Shown here one piece after another: positions 24,701 through 36,074 of a DNA stretch of 64,000 bases (positions are counted from its first letter, which is position 1; each line of letters begins with the position of its first letter). The position numbers were made by a program, and so were the translations under genes. The stretch comes from Notospermus geniculatus (lineage: Eukaryota; Nemertea; Pilidiophora; Heteronemertea; Lineidae), in contig NMRB01000935.1 of NCBI GenBank assembly GCA_002633025.1, forward strand, positions 1-64,000. Direction: 5' to 3'. Below the pieces are notes generated by a model, which was not told where the DNA came from, searched no databases, and worked only from the letters and a program-made list of their open reading frames with translations.

Positions 24701-27700
24701 TTTTCTACGATTGCTTCTTGTGATAATTTTTCTTTTACCACCATTTACGGGAAGATAACATGGGCATAAACCTCGCTAACCGTCTACATGTCATTAGTAT
24801 AAACTTTTTTAGAGGTCAACTGGTTCTCCTCTCTTTGGCCTGTCAAATGTTCCATGATGGACGTCCATAATCTTTGCTTCTGTCGTCGTGTACGCTTGTA
24901 TATTGCTCGGATAACTTATGCTAGAGGACATCGCCATGATCTCCTCTTTTTCTCAACGGGCGAACGACGCCCTATCTGATGTTGCGGTACCAACGATCTG
25001 CATGGCACTTGTGGATACTGATGAACGGGGAAAACGGTCTCGGACTTCCAATAACGGAGGTGTCATTTTACACTTCCATGAATATCGCCAAGCGGTTTGA
25101 AACTTGGCCGAGAACTGACCCATGAAAGCCCACGGCAACCAATATGTAATGAAAATATGCCGTAAAACCGACGCCTATTATACGGTCAGGTGCGGGGCCC
25201 CTCGCCCCTTACGATCGTCAAAGTGCATCATCAACGACAGCACTTTACTGTCCCATTTCGCCGTAATATGCCCGGGAGAGTAATTAAACAATTTAGCAAC
25301 CATTTTCATAGCTCTATTCAATTCACCCAAGTTCCTTTCTTGGAAATAAATGAATTGCCAGTATTTTTAACCAGTCACAAATTATCAACAGTAAGCTAAA
25401 ACAGAATAAACTGGTGAATATGATAGAGTTATTAGTTTTTCATCCAATGGTAATGGCTTCTATTCAACAAGGGGATTAGAGTAGGTCATGTACTGCACCG
25501 AATACCCTCTCTATCATACTGTAAGGTAATCAAACCTAACAGTCGTTTTACAACCGGAAGTAACCTCGTCCCCGGCTACCAATGTTAGTGACAAGAATGA
25601 TATTGGGACAGACGTTAATGACGAAACGATAAAGGTGTGTTTATAATCGAGGGTTGAGGCTGACTGACCGGAACCAGGCAGTCTGGACCCATTACCACGG
25701 TTTTCCGCTCTTGCTGGGCGATTCACTGGCATCGTGTTTATTCTTACTTACATGTACTGTGCAGCAGACCAAGCTCGTGTAGACATCGCTATATGTACTA
25801 CTGGCTCCATCCCTGACTTGGCGATTTAAAAAATGGCATTATTGGCCATTTGCGAACGAATCGTTGAAATGACAATGCGTTAGCATCAGATGAGGTCTTT
25901 TTTGCATTGATTCAGCAGAACTCTCACATCGCATGTATTCATAGCTTCTCATATCACGAACTCCAATCGTTCAGCACAGAATCTCGAAAAAACTATTTCT
26001 GTGCTACGTGCTTCTTGGCAGCGTGTCGTGTGGAAATGCACGGAATCTCTCGCGTCTTGTTACAAGTAGGCAATCCAGTGCCACTCCTGCCTCATCGGTT
26101 TGCCTATCATGTCCAAGCCTCGGGTCAAGTGGAGTGCATCGTGCTGGAGTAACGGACTTGAATCCTCACCAAATGCATCATTGTCTTGTGTACCTACGTA
26201 TCGTTGTCTTTGAAGGACTAATTTATTTCTGGTTTCAAATTATCGACTATCGTTCAATTGGCAAGCGAAGTGCTTTCGAGAGCAAGACAGGCTAATGGCA
26301 TTTCATTTGAAGATAACACCAACAGTTTTATTGCTTCTTTCTGTCCCCTGATTTGTTGATTATTACATTCCACTGAACAATGACACGGAAATGATAGTTT
26401 CTTTGCTCGCGCCTCGTTGCGGTGCGCGTGCAGATGCCGGACAAAATGGTAGGTGTACTATATAGCTTATCTTGCTCGTCCGAAGTGGTTCCTGGCTATT
26501 AGTGAGGTTTCGCAAATCTGACGAAACACGAAGTGCGAAATACGAAATTCAACTTCATTTCCAGGACCTAATGTATTTCTGGAGATGGTTGGTACCACAA
26601 ATGTCCCTACTGCCAGTGCGTCTTTTAGCATATCATGTAACGGACCGAGAGAGTTATGGTGTATCTTGAATTTTTAAATTTCCACTTCGTATCTGCGAAA
26701 TGGAAACGAAAGAAAAGTTCTAAGTTTAATATACATGTACACTGTAACTCTCGGTGTAACGTCATACGCTAAAAGACGCTCTTGCAGCAGGCGATTTTTG
26801 TGGTACCAACCATCTCCTGAAATACATTACGTCATGGAAATGATGTCCAATTTCGTATTTCGTACTTTGTGTTTCGTCAGATTTGCGAAACCTCCCTATA
26901 GCTTTTGCGATGAAGTCAAACGAAATGCCATGTCTTTGAAAAACGTAGGGTGCGAGATGCCCCTTTGAGTGTTCAGCTTGGTTTGTACTTTATCCGATTC
27001 ATTCTCCCGTTTCCAATATACTTGTCATGTCATGTGGTGGCAGAATCGGATGAAGTATTAAACCAGGTTTCACTAGTTGAATCGTCGGACATAAATTTGC
27101 AGAAAGATTTCGATGATTTGTGCGGCGCGTATGAGAACAATTTAAAGTATTCCACTGCAATATGCAAACTATCATCAATTTCAAATCATAGGAATTAATT
27201 CCAATGGCATCCGGGCGTCTGGGGTTAGATATTCTGCCGATGGCATTATTGCCACTGCTCTAATCAATCTTCTACTTTGGGGATATTAAGTGTTGAAAAC
27301 TATCTGGATATAAAACTAGATTATTTGAAAACATATTTTAATCTCTTTGTAGTTCCTTTGTGGAAAAACTTCATCTCGGAGGCCCCAATGGTAAAATCTG
27401 AACACAGAATTTATTCATTGAAACTCATACATCATGTCGGAACATTTTCTAGAAATTATTTTGAATGTAACTTCTGGGATTAGGTTTTGTAAACAAAGGT
27501 AGCTTTATAAAAGATGATGTATTATGAAGGGGGTAAGCACCACCGTGCACTCTCAGCCAGTCCAATATCGTTAGAAGGACGAAAGATGGAGGTATGCCAG
27601 TCAGAGTACATGTACACCATCATTTTTATCGGTCATCGGTGTATTGTGTCGATTATTGGCTTCGTCGCTTTCGGAAGAATGGGCGGGAAGGGAGCTCGTG

Positions 27701-30700
27701 AAGGAGCCAACAGGATTGCTTTCAGATAGATGTGTCCTTTGTCCCGTTTCGGCATTAACAATCGACCACAAACCATGAATACGATGCTCCAGGGGGCAGT
27801 AACCTCAGCCCACACCTCACTAACGCGAAAAGGTGAATGTCGTACAGGACGTAAACTCCTCCCGCAGTTTCAAACCGCTACCCACTCCTTTACCCGCGCT
27901 CTGAAACTGCTTCTGTTGATGCGATCCTCAAAGTATCACTAATAGACGGCGTTCACTGTCCGATTCGGGGGATCTGCCGCGAGAATGAAATATGCAGCAG
28001 TGTACATTTTGTACACGTATCTTGGCCAATCAGAAAGTGTGTTACGGCGGCGTCGGTTAAACCTGTGATGATGGTTTATGATTGGCTCCCTCGTCAAACA
28101 GCGCCGTCTGTTGATCATCCGTCACTTTGGGCCAATCATGCCAGTGTTTAGTGGGTCTATCCTAATGGCCAACTAAACACTGGGGACGAGTGTAGGCCTA
28201 TGAGGCGTACGTGTGCCCCCCAGGAATAACCTGGTTTCCGGGGTTTTCGTTTAGTCAGTTTATGTTAAAGCGTCACCCAAAACGACATTCGGTCTCACTT
28301 ATCAAGTGCTGACATCTACTTGGAATGGCCGTAACAAATTTGAGAGTCCAAAGTCGAAACACGAGGAGGTATGAATGTGCGACGCCAGCATCTAAATTGT
28401 CGCCATGAAACTAAGATGTTTGTTTAGATAGGGCTACAATAATACGTCTACATTTGGATTATAAACTACCTCCGTAAAGACTATGGCCAGAGATTCATAG
28501 AGCTAGCTTTTGTTATGACGTATATATACGAGTCATGCACCTAGCAGAGCCTCAGGATACTGGTGATATATATGTATCCAGACATGAGGTCATCTGTCAT
28601 GTTGAGTACCATTGGGGCAAATTCGGCTTAACCAGAATCAATGGATATGGCGTATAAATCATGAAGTAGCCGCGTTTAGGTGATTGGGTGGAGCAGAAGT
28701 GAAAATGATGACTTCCCCGTAATTGATCGGTCGGAACGAAAACGGTTTGACGTCTCGACGGACTATTAACGAAAGTGAAAAGACGGATGTCGACATCATC
28801 AGCAGATATACCTTAATCCCCCAGATACGCTACCTCAGCCGTCAAGCCGACTTTGAAATCGAAGGAAACCGGCGGGAGTGCCCGTAGAGAATCGGCACTG
28901 GCAAAGAGAGACACCCTCTCGATAAGCCCACATGAAGCAGATCCGATCGAGGGGCGAACCTGGTACCTCAGAGGTTACAGGCGCCGATGTTTCCATTGCG
29001 TACGTATAATCGTAGGCCGTCGGTCATGGGGACTAGGTTCCTTACCCGACCATATTTTGGAAGAAATTGACACACGACCGACTTGTCAAATTTCAAAATG
29101 TGCTTGGCGGCGGAGGTGGTACATGTGGGTGGTTACTGTTAATACTTTCAAGAAAATGGTCCGTGGACTAGAGGTTAATGGTGTGTGACTCCCCTCAGCT
29201 CCACTGCTTTGCTAACCCAGTGGTGATTTTTTTTCGAAGTCGGTGATCTTATCTAAATATGTGACTGTAAGCTTTCAATCAACTTCCGCTTCAATTGCTA
29301 TGTTTTATTGATTTGTCACCGAAGCAAGTTTTGATCTGGTGTTTTCTAAATGATATCTGTTGTTGTTGCGAAGTTTACCTCAATTGTCCAAGTGATGACA
29401 TTAATCACGTGACGTCTGGCCAGCCATTTATCCAATCAGATCGATGAAGGCGATTAATTGGGTGCATGTCAATCAAGAGTCAATTAAGCTCGCCACCATA
29501 ACATGGAAAACACTAATGATCTAGAACCGTAATACCATTAATTTCCATTAGATTAGATCGCGATCATAATGACTTCAGAACGTGATTAAAAGGGTTCAAC
29601 TAATCATATCTATATTTAATGATGGGGAAAATACGATCGAACATACATTACGTCAAGCGATGGGAAATCATGTGAACACTGTAAAAACGAATGGGCTCGA
29701 GAGACCCATGATTTTGTCCACTACCTGGACACATGGGTTTTGAAACGTGTTCAATGGATAATTGGTCCATGGTGCCCAGAATATTTGTTCTTCGAGCCTG
29801 AAACGGACAGGTCTATAGGTTCCAGTAACCCATAATGAGAGTTTCATAGGTCACTTTGGCCCATCTACGAATGCTACCGTGGGGTGTTGGCACCCATGAG
29901 CAGCAATAGTAGATGGGCCAAAGTGACCGGTGAAACTGGTCATTATGGGTTACTGGAACCTAAGGACCTCCTCGTTTCAGGCTCGAAGAACAAATATTCT
30001 GGGTACCATGGACCCATTCTCATCTCAAACCCACGTGTCCAGGTAGTGGACAAAATGGTTTTTACAGTGAACAAATAAAGAGATATCCCCAAGGTTGGCC
30101 TCCATTCTCCCGCGGGGGACAGCAATACTCGTCGTGTTTACAAAGTCATTCACTTCATGGTTTTCATAACTACATGTATTTATACCTTTTCTTTGACAAT
30201 AATAAACGGGCTATATTATACGTGGTTTATTGCCCATCTAATAAGAGACGAGGTCGAATACATGTACATGTATTGCAATTAGCTTCGGTTTTTGAGTACT
30301 TTTTGGCAGAATATTGAATCATAGGTAAAGGTGTTTTCAACCCTTTTGCTTCCAGTGGCAGTTTTACAAAAACTGATGAACCTTGGAGGAATAACGTGTC
30401 AGGATTTATTCCTCCAAGGATGAACCTACCAAATCCTGAAATCTTACATAAACCGTGTCACATGTAGGTATTCATAGAAACCACGTGCATGAGAACTTTC
30501 CATTGAGTATATATTATTGGGTTTAGGTGCATTTCAATTTTCTCACTTTTTCATTTGTGACAAAATTGGCCTCGCCAGCGAAAGGTCCAATGCATGCAGT
30601 AAGATGTCGTCAGTGACTCTGCTTCCTATCAAATGCCCACAGGCTGGAGATTTTGCCGGAAGAACATCAAATCTCTTTGTCACTCCCACTGCAGAATGTA

Positions 30701-33700
30701 TGTCCCACATGGCGAATTATATAGGTGTGGACTATGTTCTACAATGAGGGCGATAGGGGCTGGAACAACACCATCGGTATTCAAGGCCAACGAGGCACTG
30801 ACTGGTGACGAGGACCGTCATTGAGTATCGACGTACCCCCGTAAGGAGACCGATATACCAGCTGAAGTGCCCTGGAGAGTAAGTCAGTTACCGACATCGA
30901 CTAGGCGTGAATAAGTAGCAGTGCTCTATCAAAAAGAACGTTCTGGCTGACCTTGCCACGACTCGGTGTCTCGGCACCATTCAAGGGACATGTAACTTCG
31001 AAGCAGCCAGTTCCTCATCACTGGCCCAGCCAACATCTACGAACGACAGATTCTGTTTCTCAGTTTCCTCGGAATAATTACTTGGCTCATATCGTCACGG
31101 TCATCGTTGGTTACTGTAAGAAGATAAGTCCAAAAGTGTGCATCCGAACTCAATTTGGACAATTTTGCAACTGCTCCAGTTTTATCAGAGCCGATCATGA
31201 AATATACGATTTGAGTCTGAGGAGGAGGGGGATCTCGGCTTAAAATTCCATCAATAAATACAGAAAAGTAATCGACGAAGAGATTAGCAAAGATGTCGGG
31301 AAGAGATTATTTTCGCGCAAAAGTACACCCGCGGTCGAATGGTAAAAAACGTTATTTGAATGTATTGATGGATTGTTTTCGACAAATCCGAACTGTTCGA
31401 CAGTTTTTTTCTGCGAGATGAACTAAGGAAGCTATTGCGTTCCTAATTGACCAATCAAGTCAGTTAAGAAGCCATTCAGTTTAGCTTTGGGAAAGAATAG
31501 CCCGAAATCCATATTCCTTTTTCTTAGGCTGTTACTTACCATGTACTTCAAGACTCTTGGTACATGTAGATTATTACCTCCTGACCTGAGACAATAAAAC
31601 GATTCTTTTCTCTATATTTACAGAAAGATCATTTTGTTTCATGAAGTTCAGCTAGGAAACCCCACCTTCGCCAACCAGCCTTATAGCAAACTACATGTAC
31701 ATGTATTAATTTGTGTTTAAGAGCAACGTTATCTGCTGGTTTGTCGCCAATTGAAGGAAAGATACCATTGATATGGCCTTAATTCCCGTAAACAACGTGA
31801 ACAAGACGAATGTACGACTGTCTATTAGATTAACCTACACCTCTGAGATCATTTGCGGCCCATGTGAAGCAATATAAATCCTATTGGATGTAGGACACAG
31901 CGACAATGTGTTACAAATCACCTTCCAATCATCATGAATCATGAACTTGTTGGATTAAGGAACTGCTTCTACTTGGAGAACGGAACGGCTTTTACCATGT
32001 GTTGGGAACGAACGTGTCCATTGTCAGCAACATCGTCTATGCTTCTCGTGAAGAGAGACAACTTACAAACAGGCCTATATACCACATTCCAATGGTGAAG
32101 TTCAGTATCTCAACTACGAATCAGTGGGAGGATGATTCATTGAAGCAATGGATAGTCACTACACAACGATGCATTTGTTTGTAAACGATAGGGTGATCAC
32201 TTCAATCGGCCATGTTCCTATGCTGATTACACATGGTGATACTGCCTTACCATTGGATAACAGTTGAAAAGAGAGAGAAAAATACAAGAAGCATTCTGAT
32301 TGGTCAAAATCTATCATAAGAAAAACACTGCTTTGTACGACGGGCGAATTCAAAACAAAGAGGATATACATGTACATGTACAAGGAAGACACATCGGACG
32401 ATTTCTCAGATATCTGTAGTCATTGCAGCTCGGAGGAGACGTGACTTCACCTCATATCAAAGGGATGTTTTATTTTTCTCTGATTGGTTCAAGCAACACC
32501 AACCAATCAGAACTATCGCTCCATGATTTTCTGTGTATGTTGTACATGTACATATTGCACGTATAAAAAATGCATCCATGTGGATTATTTCGGTTTTATA
32601 CGGCTTTCCTTTCAGGATATTGAATAGGTTTTCCTCCCAGTTTTTCCCCACAAAAGCCATCAGAAAATACCCAGAAGTGTAATGTGCATTTGCCAGTTAT
32701 ATGAATGTATTCATAAGAGATTCATGGTGATTTGATATCATTTCCTGATAACAAACCGCGGCTCGTACCGCTGGTATGACATTCCCATTTCCGTTTCCAG
32801 ATTTGACTTTCTCTTCAGAATCGTTCCATTTCCAAAGTGATATCTGGTCTGGGCGATATGTTACACTGCAGCCCTGTTCCTGTGACAGCAGCGTTAGGCC
32901 ACTGAGGCCATTTTATCTCTTTGAAAAACGCCTCACTGCTTTTTNNNNNNNNNNNNNNNNNNNNNNNNNNNNNNNNNNNNNNNNNNNNNNNNNNNNNNNN
33001 NNNNNNNNNNNNNNNNNNNNNNNNNNNNNNNNNNNNNNNNNNNNNNNNNNNNNNNNNNNNNNNNNNNNNNNNNNNNNNNNNNNNNNNNNNNNNNNNNNNN
33101 NNNNNNNNNNNNNNNNNNNNNNNNNNNNNNNNNNNNNNNNNNNNNNNNNNNNNNNNNNNNNNNNNNNNNNNNNNNNNNNNNNNNNNNNNNNNNNNNNNNN
33201 NNNNNNNNNNNNNNNNNNNNNNNNNNNNNNNNNNNNNNNNNNNNNNNNNNNNNNNNNNNNNNNNNNNNNNNNNNNNNNNNNNNNNNNNNNNNNNNNNNNN
33301 NNNNNNNNNNNNNNNNNNNNNNNNNNNNNNNNNNNNNNNNNNNNNNNNNNNNNNNNNNNNNNNNNNNNNNNNNNNNNNNNNNNNNNNNNNNNNNNNNNNN
33401 NNNNNNNNNNNNNNNNNNNNNNNNNNNNNNNNNNNNNNNNNNNNNNNNNNNNNNNNNNNNNNNNNNNNNNNNNNNNNNNNNNNNNNNNNNNNNNTTTTAT
33501 CGACTTTAGTATAAAGCACTTGTCAAGAGCAGTTGTTCGCTCATTTTTATCGACTTACGTATAAAGCACTTGTCAAGAGCAGTTGTTCGCTCATTTTTAT
33601 CGACTTACGTATAAAGCACTTGTCAAGAGCAGTTGTTCGCTCATTTTTATCAACTTTGGTATGAAACACTTGTCAAGAGCAGTTGTTCGCTCATTTTTAT

Positions 33701-34851
33701 CGACTTTGGTATGAAGCACTTGTCAAGAGCAGTTGTTCGCTCATTTTTATCAACTTTGGTATGAAACACTACTTGTCAAGAGCAGTTGTTTGCTCGTTTT
33801 TATCGACTTTGGTATGAAGCATATGTCAAGAGCTGTTGTTCGCTCAAATAGGTCTACCAAGCATAGTAAGTGTGTTGTGCGAAAACTTTTCCTGACGACT
33901 CTCTAGTATAGCGCTACATTTTCCAGGTTTACTGACATATTTTCCACTCTCGTTCCAGGATACGGCCACATTGCTCCCAAAACTGCCTGGGGACGGTTCA
34001 TGACAATTGTATACGCGATATTCGGCATTCCCTTGACTTTGCTCTGCCTTGCAAATGTTGGAGGACTCATGGCAAATATATTCAGATTTCTATACAGTCG
34101 AGTTTGCTGCGGTTTATGCTGTGTCTGTTTCAAGTCGAAAGGGAAAAACGGCAAGCAAGCGCCATCGGTGAATTCCACGATACGTATGGGGAACAACGGT
34201 CGGGCTAATATACGACGGCAACAGCCACCGCCGCTGAGTGTAACAACTTCAAAATGCTCCTTAAAATCGTCATCTCAACATTCTATTAAAGATCCACCAC
34301 CTAGTCCCAATAACAGACACAGCGAAATTTTGGTAAACGCTGGAGACTTAAAACATGCGGCACCAAATGATAGGTTGATCGAGCCCGCTGCAACCACCCC
34401 GCTCAATGCCCCTGCTCACGTGATAGTTCATGAAACAGACTTAGAATACGAAACCGATGTCGACGACGAACACGAGGTGAAGCCAGATAAACGGAACGAA
34501 AAAATCGAGCGAGTGACTGTGCCTATTACACTCTGCGTGATGCTCATGGCCGGGTATATCTTCGGTGGAGCTGTTCTCTTCACTTTATGGGAGCAAGATT
34601 GGGACTATTTGATTGGTTCATATTTTTGTTTCGTGACACTGAGCACAATTGGTTTTGGGGATTTCGTCCCCGGCGCTAGTATGGATTCATGGTCATCTCA
34701 GGAAAAACAGGTGCTGTGCACCATGTACCTTTTATTTGGTTTAGCTTTCATTGCTATGTGCTTTGAACTCATGCAAGAAGAGGTCAGGGCCAAATTTAGG
34801 TGGTTAGGGACGAAAATTGGCATATTCCAGCAAGAAAATATTGACCGATAG
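21335..34851 (+). CDS. Two-pore-domain potassium (K2P) channel, TWK/TRESK-like
   Basis: Two exons, 21335-21770 and 33959-34851, join in phase 1 to give 442 aa. The plasma-membrane channel would carry background K+ current as a dimer. In order: a basic N-terminus; TM1 at about residues 29-52; an extracellular cap with N-glycosylation sequons NLT (81) and NWT (93); pore helix and first filter TTIGYG (143-148); TM2 about 160-188; a cytosolic loop of about 140 residues; TM3 about 334-356; second filter STIGFG (374-379) followed by DFVPG; TM4 about 396-420; and a short C-terminus. The intron falls inside the first filter glycine codon, a position typical of K2P genes. The long TM2-TM3 loop and short tail recall TRESK (KCNK18) and nematode TWK channels, but orthology is not established. 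I chose the ATG at 21335 because it follows an acceptor and precedes TM1. Confidence 0.93.
22226..22442. mobile_element. MITE, family R3 copy 1
   Basis: Inverted ends: GATCAAATTTTTCATCAGG on the left and its counterpart around 22405-22440 on the right (GACAAATTTGATCGTGTGGAG). The internal sequence TTTTTTGGAAATTCAGATTC is shared with the element at 46069-46217. It is non-coding and sits in the K2P intron. Confidence 0.7.
26495..26902. mobile_element. Fold-back/MITE, about 408 bp
   Basis: The termini pair over about 55 bp. The left end contains GAGGTTTCGCAAATCTGACG and the right end its complement, both followed inward by the word CGAAATACGAAATT. A second inner inverted pair contains CCATCTCC/GGAGATGG and ACGCTAAAAGACGC. 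It is a non-coding insertion in the K2P intron. Confidence 0.75.
27855..28195 (-). mobile_element. Interspersed element, family R2 copy 2
   Basis: This is the reverse-complement relative of 16935-17295. It begins ACTCCTCCCGCAGTTTCAAA and ends AACACTGGGGACGAG. The right end carries a 12-bp perfect inverted repeat, CCAGTGTTTAGT...ACTAAACACTGG, giving a terminal hairpin. It lies in the K2P intron. Confidence 0.75.
28930..29010 (-). mobile_element. tRNA-derived SINE fragment, family S1 copy 4
   Basis: The minus strand reads GGAAACATCGGCGCCTGTAA, then CCTCTGAGGTACCAGGTTCG. It matches the region between A and B boxes of the other S1 copies. The A-box end is diverged. Confidence 0.55.
29677..30069. 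mobile_element. Long fold-back transposon-like element, 393 bp
   Basis: Almost the whole element is an inverted repeat. Ends read CACTGTAAAAACGAATGGG and, inverted, CACTGTAAAAACCATTTTG. The arms include CCACTACCTGGACACATGGG and GGTTCCAGTAACCCATAATG. The loop lies near 29855-29905. It is non-coding and in the K2P intron. Confidence 0.8.
30380..30421. repeat. Small hairpin
   Basis: CCTTGGAGGAATAA and its exact complement TTATTCCTCCAAGG are separated by a loop of about 13 bp. Confidence 0.6.
32945..33494. other. Assembly gap (550 N)
   Basis: A run of Ns immediately left of the 50-bp minisatellite. The unresolved sequence is probably more of the same array. It lies inside the K2P intron, and any open frame spanning it is meaningless. 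Confidence 0.98.
33495..33845. repeat. Minisatellite, 50-bp unit, 7 copies
   Basis: The unit is TCATTTTTATCGACTTACGT followed by ATAAAGCACTTGTCAAGAGC and AGTTGTTCGC. Copies begin at 33541, 33591, 33641, 33691, 33741 (with a 3-bp insertion) and 33794, plus a partial copy against the gap. It ends about 110 bp before the K2P exon 2 acceptor. Confidence 0.92.
33959..34851 (+). CDS. K2P channel coding exon 2 (terminal)
   Basis: The acceptor CTCTCGTTCCAG ends at 33958. The exon opens with the rest of the filter (GYGHIAPKT) and carries TM2, the long basic/proline-rich loop, TM3, pore 2 (GFGDFVPG) and TM4 without interruption to the stop at 34849-34851. Confidence 0.93.
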
Positions 34852-34993
34852 CATTGGGAAATCAATTCGTAGCGAAAATGATCAACATTTTGAATTTCTC
34901 GAGAACGATGGCACTCCAAGGTATCCTTCCATAAGAATAATGCTTGAAGGCCGGCTAACCGACATCATTCCTTGTGACGGCGCTTCACAAAAA

Positions 34994-35470
34994 GGTGCTT
35001 ACAGGTCGACATTGCGTCTTGAAGCAACTCGCGGCAACAAGCTTTCCGGCGATTGAAGCAACTCGGAATGACTGATCAGTTGCTGATTTTGTCGACCTCA
35101 GCGCGTTTGCGTCTCCGAGCAACTGCCGGATCCGCTAGTTGCCGCCAGTTGCTTCAAGTTCCCCATGTTCTACCTTTCGGCATCTGGTTGTTTCCAGTTC
35201 CACTCAGATCCGTCGACCTGCGCCTGCTTGCGACTGATCAGTTGCTTGAACGGGGATATTTCATTGAAAATCACTTGACGTATACCGAAAAAAGAAAATG
35301 GTGGCAGTGGAATGGACTGAGGGCATGGATATGAGCGTGCTGTTCGAGGTAACTGCCAGTTGCTCCGAGTTCCTCTCAATCGCTGAAATGTCGACCTGCG
35401 CGTGGTGGTTTTTTTATCTGCGACGGATCCGTCGAGTTGCTTCAAGACGCGATGTCGACCTGTAAGCCCC
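34994..35470. mobile_element. MITE, 477 bp, in the K2P 3' UTR/downstream region
   Basis: The 38-bp terminal inverted repeats begin GGTGCTTACAGGTCGACATT (left) and GGGGCTTACAGGTCGACATC (right, inverted) and end GTCTTGAAGCAACTCG, with two mismatches. The interior repeats the words AGTTGC and GTCGAC many times. It starts 143 bp after the stop codon, so it probably lies in the transcript. No transposase is encoded. Confidence 0.85.
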
Positions 35471-35605
35471 TTGAATCTGAACGCACCTGTCCATTAGAGT
35501 CACAATTATGATGATAACACATCTCCTGCTTTGGTTCTTCATTCTTATCTTTTTCACGTCAACTGCATACAGTCTCAAAGAATTAACACATCTCACCCAT
35601 CAGGG

Positions 35606-35611
35606 AATAAA
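35606..35611 (+). terminator. Possible polyadenylation signal for the K2P gene
   Basis: This is the first AATAAA that I see downstream of the K2P stop, about 755 nt away and beyond the MITE. The assignment is tentative. Confidence 0.25.
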
Positions 35612-35944
35612 CCGGGGAAACGTGATAAGGAAGTGGGAAAAATACTTCTATTAATTGCTAATCTAATTACTAAAAACTCCTACGTTAATGCTGCCAAATG
35701 GTTCATCGACGATATCGCTGACCTCCTTGCATAGTTTACCATTTATTTCTAAAGCCGAGTTCCATCACTGCATTACCGGGGGCGCGCCTTTTCCAAGTGT
35801 TACCAAGCAATTACAGTCTTATAACAAGCACACAAAGGACATGGTAACAAGCTTTGTTACTTTAATCAATTTCGTTGGGAGAGATGTCAAATTCATGGAT
35901 GTGCTAAGGTGCAAAAACGCATCCAAAGTACAAGTGCACTTTTA

Positions 35945-36074
35945 GGCTGCGATGACAAAGAGCTATACGGTATACGGAAACGCTGGTTGACAACAACTTC
36001 ACGGTCGCGAACTCTCTGTGAATCCTTTGTTAACCTCTTGTCCGTATACGGTGTCGCTCTTTGAAATCGCATCC
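35945..36074. mobile_element. MITE, about 130 bp, possible TA target duplication
   Basis: The terminal inverted repeats GGCTGCGATGACAAAGAGC and GGATGCGATTTCAAAGAGC (inverted) are flanked on both sides by TA. A second inverted pair contains CCGTATAC. A Tc1/mariner-type origin is possible. Confidence 0.65.

Larger units (their letters stand above)
21771..33958 (+). other. 12.2-kb K2P intron
   Basis: Runs from the GTAAGT donor to the TTCCAG acceptor. It holds a MITE at 22226-22442, fold-backs at 26495-26902 and 29677-30069, repeat R2 at 27855-28195 and a SINE at about 28930-29010. It also holds a small hairpin at 30380-30421, a single N at 24340, the 550-bp gap at 32945-33494 and a 50-bp minisatellite up to 33845. 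I found no additional exon. Confidence 0.8.

Noticed and set aside
32776-33564. 262-codon open frame through the gap
   Set aside because: Most of it is Ns; no information.
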